NCBI RefSeq assembly: GCF_035917675.1
Contig: NZ_CP109104.1
Span: 4,588,001 to 4,652,000 of the forward strand
DNA length: 64,000 nt
Direction: 5' to 3'
Origin: Streptomyces sp. NBC_01775
Lineage (GTDB): Bacteria > Actinomycetota > Actinomycetes > Streptomycetales > Streptomycetaceae
Shown here: piece by piece, positions 1-9,535 of the stretch
Position numbering within the stretch: the stretch's first letter is position 1
Layout of the letters: the number at the start of each line of letters is the position of its first letter
Translations under genes and position numbers: made by a program
The notes under the pieces: model-generated
The model's input: the letters and a program-made list of their open reading frames with translations, nothing else
Told to the model about the DNA's origin: nothing
Databases searched by the model: none

Positions 1-39
1 ACCGGTCGCCACCGGTCGGGACGCAGTCGCAGGTGATGC

Positions 40-62
40 GGGGCAGCCACCGGGGCTGCCCC
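40..62. terminator. Hairpin downstream of the phosphatase gene
   Basis: GGGGCAGCC and GGCTGCCCC form a perfect 9-bp stem around a 5-nt loop, about 75 bp past the stop codon of the minus-strand phosphatase. There is no T-run, as is usual for high-GC actinobacterial terminators. Nothing else was recognised in bases 1-136. Confidence 0.45.
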
Positions 63-136
63 GCACCGAGGCCCTGTGACCTGCCGTCGCGACTGAGCGT
101 CACGGTCTGCGGGCGAGCGACCTGCCGACGGCGTGC

Positions 137-2251
137 CTACCGTCCGACGGGCGAGCCGTCCTTGGGCCAGGCGGCGACCACCGCCGGGCGCACATACTTG
201 CCCGGGCCGTCGGGCCAGGCAGAGGCGGGATTCTCCACCGAAGCACCGTCCGATTCCCCCGGATGCTGCACCGAAACCAGCACGCGCCGCTCCTGGACGA
301 GGGGCCCGCAGGTCTCAGCGCCCGCCGGAACGGTCAGGAACTGGCGGACCTCGCCCCTGCGCGACCCGGCCGTCGCCACCCCGAACAGGCCGTCGTGCGA
401 GCCCAGTTCATTGCCGTCCGTGGAGATCCACAGATTGCCGTAGTCGTCGAAGGTGACGTTGTCCGGGCAGGAGATGGGGCTGACCTGGTCCTTGGGGAAG
501 CCGCCGAAGTAGGTCGCCGGATCCTCGGGATCGCCGCACACCAGGAAGAGCCGCCAGGAGAAGCGCAGGGTCGGGGGTGCCTCCCGGCCGGAGGCTGGGG
601 GAGAGTCCTCGCCGCGCTCGGTGAGCTCCAGGACCTGGCCGTGCTTGTTGGCGTTGCGCGGGTTGGCCTCGTCGGCGCCCGCCTTGCCGGCCTTGCCACG
701 GTCGGTGTTGTTGGTGAGCGCCACATAGACCCGCCCGGTGCGCGGGCTGGGCTCGACATCCTCGGGGCGGTCCATCTTGGTGGCGCCCGCCTTGTCGGCG
801 GCCAGCCGCGTGAAGACGTAGACCTCCTCTGCCGTCATGCCCTTCACGAACGACTTGTCGCCACTGGCCAGCGGAATCCAGCGGCCCGTGCCGTCGAACT
901 CCCCGTCGTCGGGCAGCTTGCCCTCGCCGTCGATCTGGTCCTGGGGGCTGTCCCCGCTCAGCTGGGCGACATAGAGGGTGCCCTCGTCCAGCAGACTCAG
1001 GTTGTGACGGCGCACGTCCGCGCTGGTGCCGCGCCGCATCGTCTTCTTGGAGACGAACTTGTAGAAATAGTCGAAGCGCTCGTCGTCGCCCATGTAGACC
1101 ACCGCGTGGCCGTCGCGGGTCAGCCTCGGTTGCGCCGCCTCGTGCTTGAAGCGGCCGAGCGCGGTGTGCTTGCGCGGCGTGGAGTCCGGGTCGTACGGAT
1201 CGACCTCGATCACCCAGCCGAAGCGGTGCACCTCGTTGGGCTCCTTGACCAGGTCGAACCTGTCGTCGAAGTTCTCCCAGCGGCGCTGGCTGGCGGCGCC
1301 CACCACGCCGTACCGCTTCAGCTTGGCGGCGCGCTCGGGGTCGGTGACCTTCTCGGCGTTGGCGAAGTACTGGTTGAAGTTCTCCTCGCCCGAGAGCACC
1401 GTGCCCCACGGGGTGGTGCCTCCGGCGCAGTTGTTGAGCGTGCCCAGCACGCGCCGCCCGCGCGGGTCGGCGGAAGTACGCAGCAGCGCGCTGCCCGCCG
1501 CCGGGCCCGTGACCTCGAAGGGTGTGGTGGCGGTGATCCGGCGGTTGAGCGTATGGCGGGGAATCGGCCGCAGCGCGCCGGTGCGGCGCTCCTCCTGCAC
1601 GGCGACGACGGACAGGCCGTGCGCGGCCCAGGCGATCTCGGCCTGCTCGCGGGTGGGCTTGTCCGGGTCGTAGCCCGCGAACATGAGCTCTTCGTTGGTG
1701 TACTCGTGGTTGGCGACGAGCAGCTGACGGCCCCGCTCGGAGCGCAGGGGCAGGAGCGTGAGGAAGTCGTTGTTGTAACCGAACTGCCCCGCCTGCGCCT
1801 TCGCGCTCTGCCGCTTCGGGTCGAAGTCCGGCGCGCCCCGCAGGATCGGCTCGCCCCACCGGATGACGACGTTGTGGCCGTACCCCTCCGGCACGGTCAC
1901 CGCATCGGTCGTGTTGGGCTCGACGGGCGAGAACCGCAGCCCCTTCGCGGGCTTCCCACTCCCCTTGCGGGCGGCCTCGGCGGCGCCCCCGCCGGCGTCA
2001 GCGGGTGCCGCGACGGCCGGTGCGGCGCCAGGCCCGGTGAGCCCCGCCCCGATCGCCGTCCCCGCCCCCACGACGGCACCTGCGCGCAGCACCGAACGCC
2101 GCGAGAGCGCACGGGCGATGACCTCCCCCGCGTACTCGTTCCCGCTGGTGTTCGGTACCTCGTGGAAGCACGCGTCGCCGCAGCGGTAGCGGCACGTCAT
2201 CGCGGACCTGCCACCCGGGTGCGAGGTGAGCAGCGGCAGCGGTTTTCGCAT
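137..2251 (-). CDS. phoX: PhoX-like DUF839 alkaline phosphatase, Tat-exported
   Basis: 704 aa. The body matches the DUF839/PhoX family of calcium-dependent secreted alkaline phosphatases, which release phosphate from organic phosphoesters outside the cell. A twin-arginine motif (RRSVLR, residues 51-56) is followed by a hydrophobic Ala/Gly stretch and an Ala-rich cleavage region near residue 80. The twin arginines lie unusually deep, behind a Cys-containing leader (C20, C24, C28). The ATG at 2251 is preceded by GGAGGA at good spacing, so the long leader is probably real. A two-unit PHO box lies about 80 bp upstream. A copy of a dispersed hairpin repeat is embedded in the gene and adds Pro/Gly-rich residues near 550-560. 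The family is confident; the exact substrate is not. Confidence 0.88.
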   Translation of the reverse strand: MRKPLPLLTSHPGGRSAMTCRYRCGDACFHEVPNTSGNEYAGEVIARALSRRSVLRAGAVVGAGTAIGAGLTGPGAAPAVAAPADAGGGAAEAARKGSGKPAKGLRFSPVEPNTTDAVTVPEGYGHNVVIRWGEPILRGAPDFDPKRQSAKAQAGQFGYNNDFLTLLPLRSERGRQLLVANHEYTNEELMFAGYDPDKPTREQAEIAWAAHGLSVVAVQEERRTGALRPIPRHTLNRRITATTPFEVTGPAAGSALLRTSADPRGRRVLGTLNNCAGGTTPWGTVLSGEENFNQYFANAEKVTDPERAAKLKRYGVVGAASQRRWENFDDRFDLVKEPNEVHRFGWVIEVDPYDPDSTPRKHTALGRFKHEAAQPRLTRDGHAVVYMGDDERFDYFYKFVSKKTMRRGTSADVRRHNLSLLDEGTLYVAQLSGDSPQDQIDGEGKLPDDGEFDGTGRWIPLASGDKSFVKGMTAEEVYVFTRLAADKAGATKMDRPEDVEPSPRTGRVYVALTNNTDRGKAGKAGADEANPRNANKHGQVLELTERGEDSPPASGREAPPTLRFSWRLFLVCGDPEDPATYFGGFPKDQVSPISCPDNVTFDDYGNLWISTDGNELGSHDGLFGVATAGSRRGEVRQFLTVPAGAETCGPLVQERRVLVSVQHPGESDGASVENPASAWPDGPGKYVRPAVVAAWPKDGSPVGR
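573..603. repeat. Dispersed hairpin repeat, copy inside phoX-like gene
   Basis: An inverted-repeat element (GGGGGTGCCTCCC ... GGAGGCTGGGGGAG) of the same type as those at 2532-2566, 14337-14377, 31703-31733 and 41169-41211. It lies in frame within the phosphatase gene without breaking it. Similar C-rich/G-rich hairpins are common in Streptomyces intergenic DNA. Confidence 0.6.
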
Positions 2252-2330
2252 CGTCGTCCTCCGGTTCTGGGGCGCGCGTCACTCGTACGCCGCCGCGACG
2301 CTATGTGCGCCCGGACGCCACCGGGCAGCG

Positions 2331-2352
2331 CAGGAGTGAACGCCGGGTGAAC
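2331..2352 (-). promoter_or_regulatory. PHO box (PhoP direct repeats) upstream of phoX-like gene
   Basis: On the minus strand two contiguous 11-nt direct repeat units are visible, GTTCACCCGGC and GTTCACTCCTG. This is the spacing and core (GTTCA then pyrimidines) of the Streptomyces PhoP binding unit. They lie about 80 bp upstream of the phosphatase start and point in its direction, implying induction by phosphate starvation through PhoR-PhoP. Confidence 0.7.
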
Positions 2353-2531
2353 CCCACCCGGCCCCGTCCCGCGCGCCGTCCTGCCCGGACCAGCACCTTG
2401 ATGCGGGGGCCGGACCGCACCCTGATCCGTGACCGGACCGGCACTCCGAGGCAGGGGACGGATCTTTCCGTTGCCCTCTTCCTGGTGCTGAGCAGGGGCT
2501 GCCCCTGCCTGTGCTTCGCAGAGTGCGGGCG

Positions 2532-2566
2532 CTCCCCCAAGCTCTTCGAGCAGGGAGGCACCCCCA
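2532..2566. repeat. Dispersed hairpin repeat, intergenic copy
   Basis: CTCCCCCAAGCTCTTCGAGC followed by AGGGAGGCACCCCCA. The form with a TCGAGC centre flanked by C-rich and G-rich arms is the typical version of this Streptomyces interspersed element. Confidence 0.6.
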
Positions 2567-2615
2567 GGCTGGGCGCGCAGTTCCCCGCGCCCCTTTGGGG
2601 CGCGCGCCGCCCCGC

Positions 2616-2891
2616 TCAGCAGTCCTCAGACGCCAGCGGACCCTCCTCCGCCTCGGCCGCGTCGCCCCCCTGCGCCTGCCACTCCTTCCTGACCGCCTCC
2701 GCGTGGGCGATCGTTTCGGACAGCCAGGCGGGGGCCAGCGGGGTCTTGGCGTAGTCGTGAGCGCAGGGCAGACAGGCGTACGCGCTGCCGCCGGGGCCCG
2801 AACCCGTCTCGATGATCGCGATCAGGGCCCGGTGCGTCACACGCAGATCGCAGCGGCAACACATTCCGGGGTTGAGTCCTCCGGCGCCCAT
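2616..2891 (-). CDS. Small CxxC protein of unknown function
   Basis: About 91 aa when started at the ATG at 2891 (MGAGGLNPG). The open frame extends further upstream, but the extra residues are low-complexity and contain no recognisable domain. A CxxC (CCRCDLRVT) near residue 11 and a second CxxC (ACLPCAHD) about 28 residues later look like a small zinc-binding or Fe-S-type knuckle, followed by an acidic C-terminus. No function is assigned. It stands alone between the phosphatase promoter and the ABC exporter genes. Codon usage is that of a real gene. Confidence 0.6.
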   Translation of the reverse strand: MGAGGLNPGMCCRCDLRVTHRALIAIIETGSGPGGSAYACLPCAHDYAKTPLAPAWLSETIAHAEAVRKEWQAQGGDAAEAEEGPLASEDC

Positions 2892-3197
2892 GCCGCCGCC
2901 TCCTTCGCGGTCGCTGTCGTTGGTCCACGGCCACATTGGACACGACGTACCGCCTCGCATCGGCCCGCCCGCGCCCCCGGGCAGGCCCTGGCGTGCCCGG
3001 CCCAGAGCCCCGCACCGGGCCGGGAGCCGCCCGTGCGACCAATCGAGACACATCAAGCCCCCAACTCGTCCGCTACTGATCGCTCTTGTCGAAACACCAC
3101 CCGGATGAGCCCACTGCGCATATCCCCCAGGCTCCTCGCACGCTGCCACCAGCCATGCTGCTTATGTGCCGATACGCCCACCAGGGGTAACCGTTTC

Positions 3198-3259
3198 GCC
3201 CCCGCTCCTTGACGCCGGGCCTGTGACCCCGGAGCGGGGGCCCGCCGCGCGGCCCCCGC
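3198..3259 (-). terminator. Hairpins downstream of the ABC exporter operon
   Basis: Just past the permease stop on the minus strand, GCGGGGGCC/GGCCCCCGC forms a 9-bp stem with an 8-nt loop (3234-3259). An overlapping GCCCCCGCTCC/GGAGCGGGGGC pair (3198-3241) could form an alternative stem. Confidence 0.5.
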
Positions 3260-3275
3260 CTCCTGCCGGGCGGCC

Positions 3276-5852
3276 CTACTCGGCGGCCACCGCCGCCTCC
3301 ACCGGCCGGTGCCGCAGCACGGACCAGGCCGACAGCAGCGACGCCCCGAGCGCCAGCGTGCACGCCGTCCCCACCACGGCGCCGGCTATCCACAGCGGCC
3401 CCGACGGTATCCAGCTGTCCGAGGCCGCCACACTGAAGGGAATCAGCGAGGTGGAGGCGGCCAGCGCGCCCAGCAGCAGCCCGACTCCCGTCACCAGCAG
3501 GGCCTCGACGGTGATCATGCGCAGCACCTGCCCCCCGGTCGCCCCGTTCAGCCGCTGGAGGCCGAACTCGCGCCGCCGGTTGGAGACCGACAGCACCAGG
3601 GAGTTGACCAGCGCTATCGCGGTGTAGGCGACGATCATGCCGACCATCAGGTAGTTGACCCACGCCTGCATCCGCGCGTCGTCCGCGTTGGCGGCCAGCA
3701 GCGCGTCCCGGTCGGCCACCCCGAGGCCCGGCTGGGTCGCGGCGAACTCCCGCAGCGCTGCGGTCAGTTCTCCCTGCGACGTACGGCTGTCGGCGCGCAC
3801 GACGATCTGCTGGGGCAGGCCCGTCGTGGTGTGCGGGGCCAGCACCGAGGAGGGCGCCAGTGCCGTCTCGAACCCGGCCCTGCCCTCGAACAGGGCGACC
3901 ACCTTCAGCGGGACCACGGCCCCGTCCCCCAGCCGCATCCGTATCGTGTCGCCCACATCCCGGTCCGCCTTCTTGGCCAGAGCCTCCGGCAGCGCGACGG
4001 TGCGGCCCGTGAGGTCCTTGAGCGCGCCCTTCACAGGGGTGACGGCCGTGGTGCTGGACGCGTCGCGCCCGGTGACGCCCTGGAGGGGCAGCCCGTCCTC
4101 GGACTGTGCGCTGCGCGGGCGCTCCACAAAGCCCGTCGTGGAGACGTATGCCCCGGCCGCCGCGACCCCGTCGAGCGAGCGGACCCGGTCCACCAGCCCC
4201 GGGTCGACCCCGCCCGCCGGTGCGGTCAGGACGGCGTCGGCCCGCAGATTTTCACGGAAGGCTTCCTTGGTCACCTGCTCCTGTGTGGTCTGCAAATAGA
4301 TGTTGCCCAGCGCCATTCCGCTGGCCAGCATCACCGGCACCACCACGGAGGCCATCCGCACCGTGCGGGCCCGGGAGTTGAGGACGGCGAGCTCGCCGCT
4401 CGGCCCCGTCACCACCCGCACCAGTGGAGAGACCAGCACGGTCACCACCTTGGTGATCCCCGGACCGAACAGCGCCAGGCCGATCACGGCGCACATCACC
4501 GTCGGGCCCGCCGTGCTGGCGGCGATCGGCCCGTCGAAGAGCAGCACGGTCAGCAGGGCCAGCGTCCCGGCCCCCGCCAGGCAGAGCACCCCCAGGATGA
4601 TCCGCACCGGGTGGACCCACCGCTCATCCAGCGCCGCATCTGACAGTGCCTCGCCCGGCCTGGTTCTGATCGCGCGGTGGGCTCCCACCCAGCCGCCGCC
4701 CAGCGCGGTCAAGAGCAGCGCCCCGGCAGCCGCCGCCGAGGGCACCCAGCCCTGGCTGTGCACGACGATGCCCTCGACCAGGTCGGCGGCCACCAGCCTG
4801 TCGTAGAGCCAGCTTCCCGCGTACGGCCCGGCCAGCCAGCCGGCCACCGCCGCGAGCACGGCCACCATCAGCGTCTCGCCGAGCAGCATCCGGCGCAGCT
4901 GGCGCGGCGTCGCACCGGTGGCCCGCATCAGCGCGAACTCCCTGTGCCGCTGCTTGACCGACAGCGCCACGGTGCCCGCCACCACGAACACCGCCACCAA
5001 GGTCGCCAGTCCGCCGAAGACGGAGGCCAGCACGATCAATGTCTCGCGGCCCTCCAGCACGTCGGGATATTCGACGGCTCCCCTGTCGTCCCCCGAGACG
5101 ACCTTGACCGAGCCACCGCCCGGCACCTTCGAAAGGGCGTCGCCCATATGGGACTTCAGCTCGGCCACATCCTGTCCGGGTGCGGCCGTCACCGCGATGT
5201 CGGCGACCCGGTCGCCGGACAGCTCGCGGGCTCGCTCCGTGGAGAAGAAGACGGTGGGCTGAGCCACCCCGCGGCCCTTGGCGGGTGCGGCGATGCCCGT
5301 CACCTCGTAGGTGCGGGACCCGCCGTGGGCGGCCACCCGAACCCGGTCGCCGGCGCTCAGCCCGTGGGCACGGGCGGTGTGCGCGTCGAGGACCATCTCG
5401 TCGGCCGCCGTGGGTGCCCTTCCCCCGCTCGTCCGGAACGGCGTCACGGCGGCGGACTCCCAGCCGTGCGCCGCCACCTGGGCGCCGCCGCCCTTGCCGC
5501 CCAACAGCGCCGCTTCGAAGTCCCGTTCGGCCAGTGCGGAGCGCACCCCCGTGACGCTCCGCACCGCCTTCTGAAGCCCTTCACGGACCGGCACCCGCTC
5601 GGACAGGACGGCGCTCTCGACGTCCTCCTCCGGGTCGGAGGGGTGCTTCTTGGGCAGCTGATAGTCCCTGTCGCCGGTGACCACCAGGTCGGCGCCCGCG
5701 AGGCGCTGGGGCGGCGCGTTGTTGCGCACACCGGTCTCCAGGAGCCCGCCGCAGGCCATCACGATCACGGTGCCGAAGGCCAGGGCGAGGAAGGTGGCGA
5801 CGAAGCCGCCCTTGCGGAAGCGCAGCGTGCGCCATGCGAGTGCGAACATCAC
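3276..5852 (-). CDS. ABC transporter permease, FtsX/MacB type
   Basis: 858 aa with two FtsX-type halves: an N-terminal membrane segment (about residues 15-37), a large extracytoplasmic region, a central bundle of membrane helices (about 270-480), a second extracytoplasmic region, and three C-terminal helices (about 735-845). This is the fused layout of permeases working with MacB/LolD-like ATPases, which move peptides, lipoproteins or drugs by mechanotransmission. The first codon is GTG at 5852, followed at once by ATG at 5849; both overlap the stop of the ATPase gene (GTGATG), so the two are translationally coupled. The substrate cannot be inferred. Confidence 0.9.
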   Translation of the reverse strand: MMFALAWRTLRFRKGGFVATFLALAFGTVIVMACGGLLETGVRNNAPPQRLAGADLVVTGDRDYQLPKKHPSDPEEDVESAVLSERVPVREGLQKAVRSVTGVRSALAERDFEAALLGGKGGGAQVAAHGWESAAVTPFRTSGGRAPTAADEMVLDAHTARAHGLSAGDRVRVAAHGGSRTYEVTGIAAPAKGRGVAQPTVFFSTERARELSGDRVADIAVTAAPGQDVAELKSHMGDALSKVPGGGSVKVVSGDDRGAVEYPDVLEGRETLIVLASVFGGLATLVAVFVVAGTVALSVKQRHREFALMRATGATPRQLRRMLLGETLMVAVLAAVAGWLAGPYAGSWLYDRLVAADLVEGIVVHSQGWVPSAAAAGALLLTALGGGWVGAHRAIRTRPGEALSDAALDERWVHPVRIILGVLCLAGAGTLALLTVLLFDGPIAASTAGPTVMCAVIGLALFGPGITKVVTVLVSPLVRVVTGPSGELAVLNSRARTVRMASVVVPVMLASGMALGNIYLQTTQEQVTKEAFRENLRADAVLTAPAGGVDPGLVDRVRSLDGVAAAGAYVSTTGFVERPRSAQSEDGLPLQGVTGRDASSTTAVTPVKGALKDLTGRTVALPEALAKKADRDVGDTIRMRLGDGAVVPLKVVALFEGRAGFETALAPSSVLAPHTTTGLPQQIVVRADSRTSQGELTAALREFAATQPGLGVADRDALLAANADDARMQAWVNYLMVGMIVAYTAIALVNSLVLSVSNRRREFGLQRLNGATGGQVLRMITVEALLVTGVGLLLGALAASTSLIPFSVAASDSWIPSGPLWIAGAVVGTACTLALGASLLSAWSVLRHRPVEAAVAAE

Positions 5853-6715
5853 ACGGCCGCCCTGTCCGAGGAGGCGGTCGGTCGGCCCGCCTCGTGCCAG
5901 GGGCGCGTCATCCGCTCGGCGACCTGCTCGGCCGTGGGTGCCGCCATCTCATCGGCGATCCGCCCGTCGGCGAGGAAGAGCACACGGTCGGCGTAGGAGG
6001 CGGCGACCGGGTCGTGCGTCACCATGATCACGGTCTGCCCGTCCTGGTGGACGGCCTCCCGCAGCAGCGCCAGCACTTCGCCCGCCGTGTGGGTGTCCAG
6101 CGCCCCGGTCGGCTCGTCGGCGAACAGCACGGCGGGTCGGATGGCCAGCGCGCGGGCGATCGCCACCCGCTGCTGCTGGCCGCCCGAGAGCTGCGCGGGA
6201 CGGTGTCTGGCCCGGTCGGTCAGCCCGACCCGGCCGATCACCCGCTCCAGGTGACCCCGCGCGGGACGCTTGCCCGCGAACCTCAGCGGCAGCGCGACGT
6301 TCTGCGCGACGGTCAGTGCCGGCAGCAGGTTGAAGCTCTGGAAGATGAATCCGATGCGCTCGCGCCGCAGCTTGGTCAGCGCCGTCTCACGCATCGAGCC
6401 CAGGTCGTGCCCTTCGACGGAGACGCTGCCCGAGGTGGGCCGGTCGAGACCGGCGGCGCACTGGAGGAACGTCGACTTGCCGGAGCCCGAGGGGCCCATG
6501 ACGGCGGTGAAGCTGCCTGGCGCGAAGTGCGTGCTGACGCCGTCCAGCGCCGCCACGGAGGCGCTGCCCTTGCCGTAGACCTTCCGGACCCCGTCCAACC
6601 GCACCGTCCACGGTTCCGCCCTCGGGCCCTGGCTTTGGCCTCCGCCCTGGCCTTGGCCTCCGCCCTGGTGCTGTTCCGCCCGTTTCCGGGCCTTCCGCTC
6701 CGCACGCCCGCCCAT
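5849..6715 (-). CDS. ABC transporter ATP-binding protein
   Basis: 288 aa from the ATG at 6715. Walker A (GPSGSGKST), signature (LSGGQQQR) and Walker B (VLFADEPTG) are complete, followed by a switch His (MVTHDP). This is the LolD/MacB-like ATPase class that partners FtsX permeases. About 30 N-terminal residues are a Gly/Gln-rich stretch before the fold begins. A longer in-frame start at 6868 exists, but the added sequence is unlike the family. The ATPase is the first gene of a two-gene operon. Confidence 0.9.
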   Translation of the reverse strand: MGGRAERKARKRAEQHQGGGQGQGGGQSQGPRAEPWTVRLDGVRKVYGKGSASVAALDGVSTHFAPGSFTAVMGPSGSGKSTFLQCAAGLDRPTSGSVSVEGHDLGSMRETALTKLRRERIGFIFQSFNLLPALTVAQNVALPLRFAGKRPARGHLERVIGRVGLTDRARHRPAQLSGGQQQRVAIARALAIRPAVLFADEPTGALDTHTAGEVLALLREAVHQDGQTVIMVTHDPVAASYADRVLFLADGRIADEMAAPTAEQVAERMTRPWHEAGRPTASSDRAAV

Positions 6716-7063
6716 TGCCGCCGCCCCCAACCGCGCGTCGGCGCCGGTGCGCTGACGTCTCAGTGTTGTTTTCGCTGTCCCCGCTGTCTCCGTTGCCGCT
6801 ACGACGCTACGGAGATCCTGGGCCCGCTCCCATAGCGCTAACTGCCGTCCCCGAGGTGTAGGTGGCACTACCCCCGAAGGAGGCTCAAGGCGAGGCTGCG
6901 CTGGTCAGAGGCATGGAAGAACCCAACCGGAATCACGGACGGCGGCGGGACGGCGCGAGGACCGAGAAAGCCGGCGGGACCGGCGCGGAGATCATGAACG
7001 GGCGGCGAGGCGGCGCGGGAACCAGGAAAGCCGGCACAGCCGCAGCGGGATCAAGAGCCGGGA
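6716..7063. other. Intergenic region with imperfect direct repeats
   Basis: No gene supported. The left part is upstream of the ABC operon and should hold its promoter; I could not pick -10/-35 boxes with confidence. Between about 6940 and 7080 there are imperfect direct repeats (a GGCGCG-AGGA-CC-GAAAGCCGGC word twice, and GGGATCAAGAGC twice). They run up to the stop of the TetR gene and may act in termination. Confidence 0.5.
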
Positions 7064-7789
7064 TCAAGAGCGGGGACGGGCCGCCGCGAGGCCGTCCAGC
7101 AGAAAGTCCCGGCCGCGCGCGTAGTGCCGGTCCCAGTCGGCGCGGAGTGCCGGCGGATGTGCGGCGAGCGTGGGGTGGGTCTCGGCGGCGCCCCGCAGGC
7201 GGCTGATGAGAGCGCTGCGAGCCCCCTCCTCGTCCGCACGGGACGCGACCTTCCACGGCACCTCGGCCGCGACGGTGCCGATCACGTAGTTGGAGACGGC
7301 CCCGGCCGCTGCCGTGAGGTCGTCCCCCGTGAAGCCACCGCTGACGAGCGCGGCGAAGACGAACTCCGAGCGCGCCAGCGCGTTCGGCCCCAGCAGCGGG
7401 CGGCTGCCGGCGAGCGGCCCCGACCAGGGGTGCCGCAGCAGCGCGGCGCGCCACTCGTCCATGAAGGCGGCCACATCCGCGCGCCACTCGGCCGAGTGGC
7501 GCGCGGGCAGCGCGACATCCGCGAACACGGCGTCCAGCGCCAGGTCCAACAGGTCGTCGCGGTGCGGCACATGCCAGTACAGGCTCGTGGCGTGCACGTT
7601 CAGCACCTCGGCGAGCTTGCGCATGCTGAGTCCCGCCACGCCGTGCTCGTCCAGCAGCGCGACGGCCGCCGCGACGATCCGCTCGCGGGTGAGCGCCTGT
7701 GCCCGCCCGGCGGGGCGCGGCTCGCGGAACCAGACCGCCCCCGGCATCGCGGACGCGGCTCCCTCACTGTGCGCGCGTTTGGGACTCAT
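7064..7789 (-). CDS. TetR-family repressor of the adjacent efflux pump
   Basis: 241 aa. The N-terminal helix-turn-helix (about residues 33-80, with [20 protein letters not shown]) is the TetR type; the rest fits a TetR_C ligand-binding domain. About 28 residues precede the HTH. It is divergent from an MFS exporter, and the 137-bp gap holds a perfect 13-bp inverted repeat, the classical arrangement in which the regulator represses itself and the pump until a ligand binds. Confidence 0.88.
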   Translation of the reverse strand: MSPKRAHSEGAASAMPGAVWFREPRPAGRAQALTRERIVAAAVALLDEHGVAGLSMRKLAEVLNVHATSLYWHVPHRDDLLDLALDAVFADVALPARHSAEWRADVAAFMDEWRAALLRHPWSGPLAGSRPLLGPNALARSEFVFAALVSGGFTGDDLTAAAGAVSNYVIGTVAAEVPWKVASRADEEGARSALISRLRGAAETHPTLAAHPPALRADWDRHYARGRDFLLDGLAAARPRS

Positions 7790-7845
7790 GGCGCCCCAGC
7801 GTATCCGCGCGCACCTCCCATGGGTTCCTCGCGTCCGCCGGTTCC

Positions 7846-7879
7846 CCTACAGTGTTGGGCAATCAACCAACACTGTAGG
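7846..7879. promoter_or_regulatory. Operator between tetR and MFS exporter (perfect inverted repeat)
   Basis: CCTACAGTGTTGG at 7846-7858 and its exact complement CCAACACTGTAGG at 7867-7879 are separated by 8 bp. The site lies 57 bp from the repressor start and 50 bp from the transporter start, so one dimer pair could block both promoters. Confidence 0.8.
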
Positions 7880-7928
7880 ACCACAGCACGAGCCACGAGC
7901 CACGAGCCACGACAGGAGACGACGCCCC

Positions 7929-9443
7929 ATGACAGACGAGAACGAGGGCCATCCGCGCAGATGGACGATCCTGACCGCGATCTGCGCGGCGCTGCTCGTG
8001 ATCGTGCTGGACAACACCGTCCTGAACGTCGCCCTGCCCTCGATCGCGGCGGACTTCGACGCCTCCACCGCCCAGCAGCAAGCAGTGCTCGACGCCTACG
8101 TCGTCGTCTTCGCCGGGCTCCTGATCGCGGCGGGCGCGGTCGGCGACCGCTACGGGCGGCGCCGCGCGATGCTCGTCGGAATGGCCGTGCTGACCGTGGC
8201 CTCCGTCGCCGCGGCGGCGGCTTGGTCGGTGTGGTGGCTGATCGCGATGCGCGCGGCCATGGGTGTGGGGGCCGCGCTGGTCATGCCGGCGACCCTCGCC
8301 GTTCTCGTTCAGGTGTTCCCCGAGCATGAGCGGCCCCGTGCCTTCGCCGTCTGGGCCGCCGTCGCCTCCGTCGCCATGGCGGCGGGGCCCGTACTGGGCG
8401 GTGCGCTGGTCTCCGTATGGAGCTGGGCCGGAGTCTTCCTGCTCAACGTGCCCCTGGTGGGCCTCGCCGCGCTCGCCGTCCACCGCCTGGTGCCCGAATC
8501 CCGCGACCCGGCGGGACGTCCCGTGGACGGAGCGGGCGCCGCGCTGGTCACGCTCGGCATGGTCGCGCTGACGACGGCGATCATCAAGGCGGGCGAACTC
8601 GGTACGCGGCAGCCCGTGGTCCTCGCCGCCACCGCCCTCGCGGTGCTCGCACTCGGTACGTTCGCCTGGTGGCAGCGCCGAGCCGCCTTCCCCGTCGTGG
8701 ACTTCACGCTCTACCGCGACCGCCGCTTCGCCGGAGGCGGCGCGGCAGCGGCGCTGCTGACGGTCGGCACCGGCAGCTCACTGTTCGTCCTCGCCCAGTA
8801 CCTCCAGCTCGTCCGCGGTTACTCCCCGCTGGAGGCCGGAACAGCGGTCGTGCCGCTGGCCATTGGCGTCGTCGTCGGCTCGGCGGCGGGTGGCCGCGCG
8901 CACGCCTCCCTCGGGCCGCGTACCGCGATCGTCGCCGGCTTCACCGTGACGGCCATCGGATTCTGCGTCCTCGCCGGGCTCACCCCCACCAGCTCCTACG
9001 CGGTGACCGCCGCGGGCCTCGCGCTGTCCGGGCTCGGCACGGGCTTCGCGGGGCCCTCCACCACCAGTACCGTCCTCAGCGCCGTTCCCCGCGCCCGCGC
9101 CGGCATGGGCGCGGCCCTCAACGACACCCACCAGCAGCTCGGCATCGCCCTTGGGGTGGCTGGTCTGGGCGCGCTTCTCTCGGCCACTTACCGCGCGGCT
9201 CTCCCCGAAACCACATCCGGCACGGAATCCGGCTCCCTCGGCGAGACCCTGGCGCAGGCCCCGCCCTCAGCCGTGGCGGACGCCGCCAGGGAAGCCTTCA
9301 CCCAGGCCCAGTCCACGACGTTCCTGGTGGCCGCCGCCTGCGCGGCCCTGGGCGCCCTGACAGCCGCTCTCACCCTGCGCTCCGCCCAGACCCCCGCTCA
9401 AGCCCCCACCGGAACACCCCGGACGCAGGACGTCCCGACCTAG
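7929..9443 (+). CDS. MFS drug-efflux transporter (DHA2-like, 14 helices)
   Basis: 504 aa. The start is the ATG at 7929, with AGGAG about ten bases upstream. The first helix carries the family motif [13 protein letters not shown], and the loop between helices 2 and 3 has GDRYGRRR; about 14 hydrophobic segments follow. This is the proton-driven DHA2 type exporting drugs and dyes. It is divergent from, and very likely repressed by, the TetR protein at 7064-7789. The drug is unknown. Confidence 0.9.
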   Translation: MTDENEGHPRRWTILTAICAALLVIVLDNTVLNVALPSIAADFDASTAQQQAVLDAYVVVFAGLLIAAGAVGDRYGRRRAMLVGMAVLTVASVAAAAAWSVWWLIAMRAAMGVGAALVMPATLAVLVQVFPEHERPRAFAVWAAVASVAMAAGPVLGGALVSVWSWAGVFLLNVPLVGLAALAVHRLVPESRDPAGRPVDGAGAALVTLGMVALTTAIIKAGELGTRQPVVLAATALAVLALGTFAWWQRRAAFPVVDFTLYRDRRFAGGGAAAALLTVGTGSSLFVLAQYLQLVRGYSPLEAGTAVVPLAIGVVVGSAAGGRAHASLGPRTAIVAGFTVTAIGFCVLAGLTPTSSYAVTAAGLALSGLGTGFAGPSTTSTVLSAVPRARAGMGAALNDTHQQLGIALGVAGLGALLSATYRAALPETTSGTESGSLGETLAQAPPSAVADAAREAFTQAQSTTFLVAAACAALGALTAALTLRSAQTPAQAPTGTPRTQDVPT

Positions 9444-9461
9444 TGCCCCTCAACGAACCCG

Positions 9462-9505
9462 AATACGGCGGGGCCGGGACCACATGGCCCCGGCCCCGCC
9501 GTATT
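9462..9505. terminator. Bidirectional terminator between MFS and aspS
   Basis: AATACGGCGGGGCCGGG (9462-9478) pairs perfectly with its complement at 9489-9505, a 17-bp stem with a 10-nt loop between two convergent genes. A/T pairs at the stem base give A- and T-rich flanks on both strands. Confidence 0.8.
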
Positions 9506-9535
9506 TCCCGCGCAATCCATGCGGCGTTGTCGCGG

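Larger units (their letters stand above)
2253..2615. other. Intergenic region with PHO box and dispersed repeats
   Basis: No coding sequence supported. It holds the promoter of the minus-strand phosphatase (with the PHO box), a GC-rich palindrome around 2497-2512 (CAGGGGC/GCCCCTG), a dispersed hairpin repeat at 2532-2566, and next to it a stem made of GCGCCCC/GGGGCGC near 2588-2604. The last resembles the hairpins often found downstream of Streptomyces genes and may end transcription from the minus-strand gene at 2616-2891. Confidence 0.55.
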
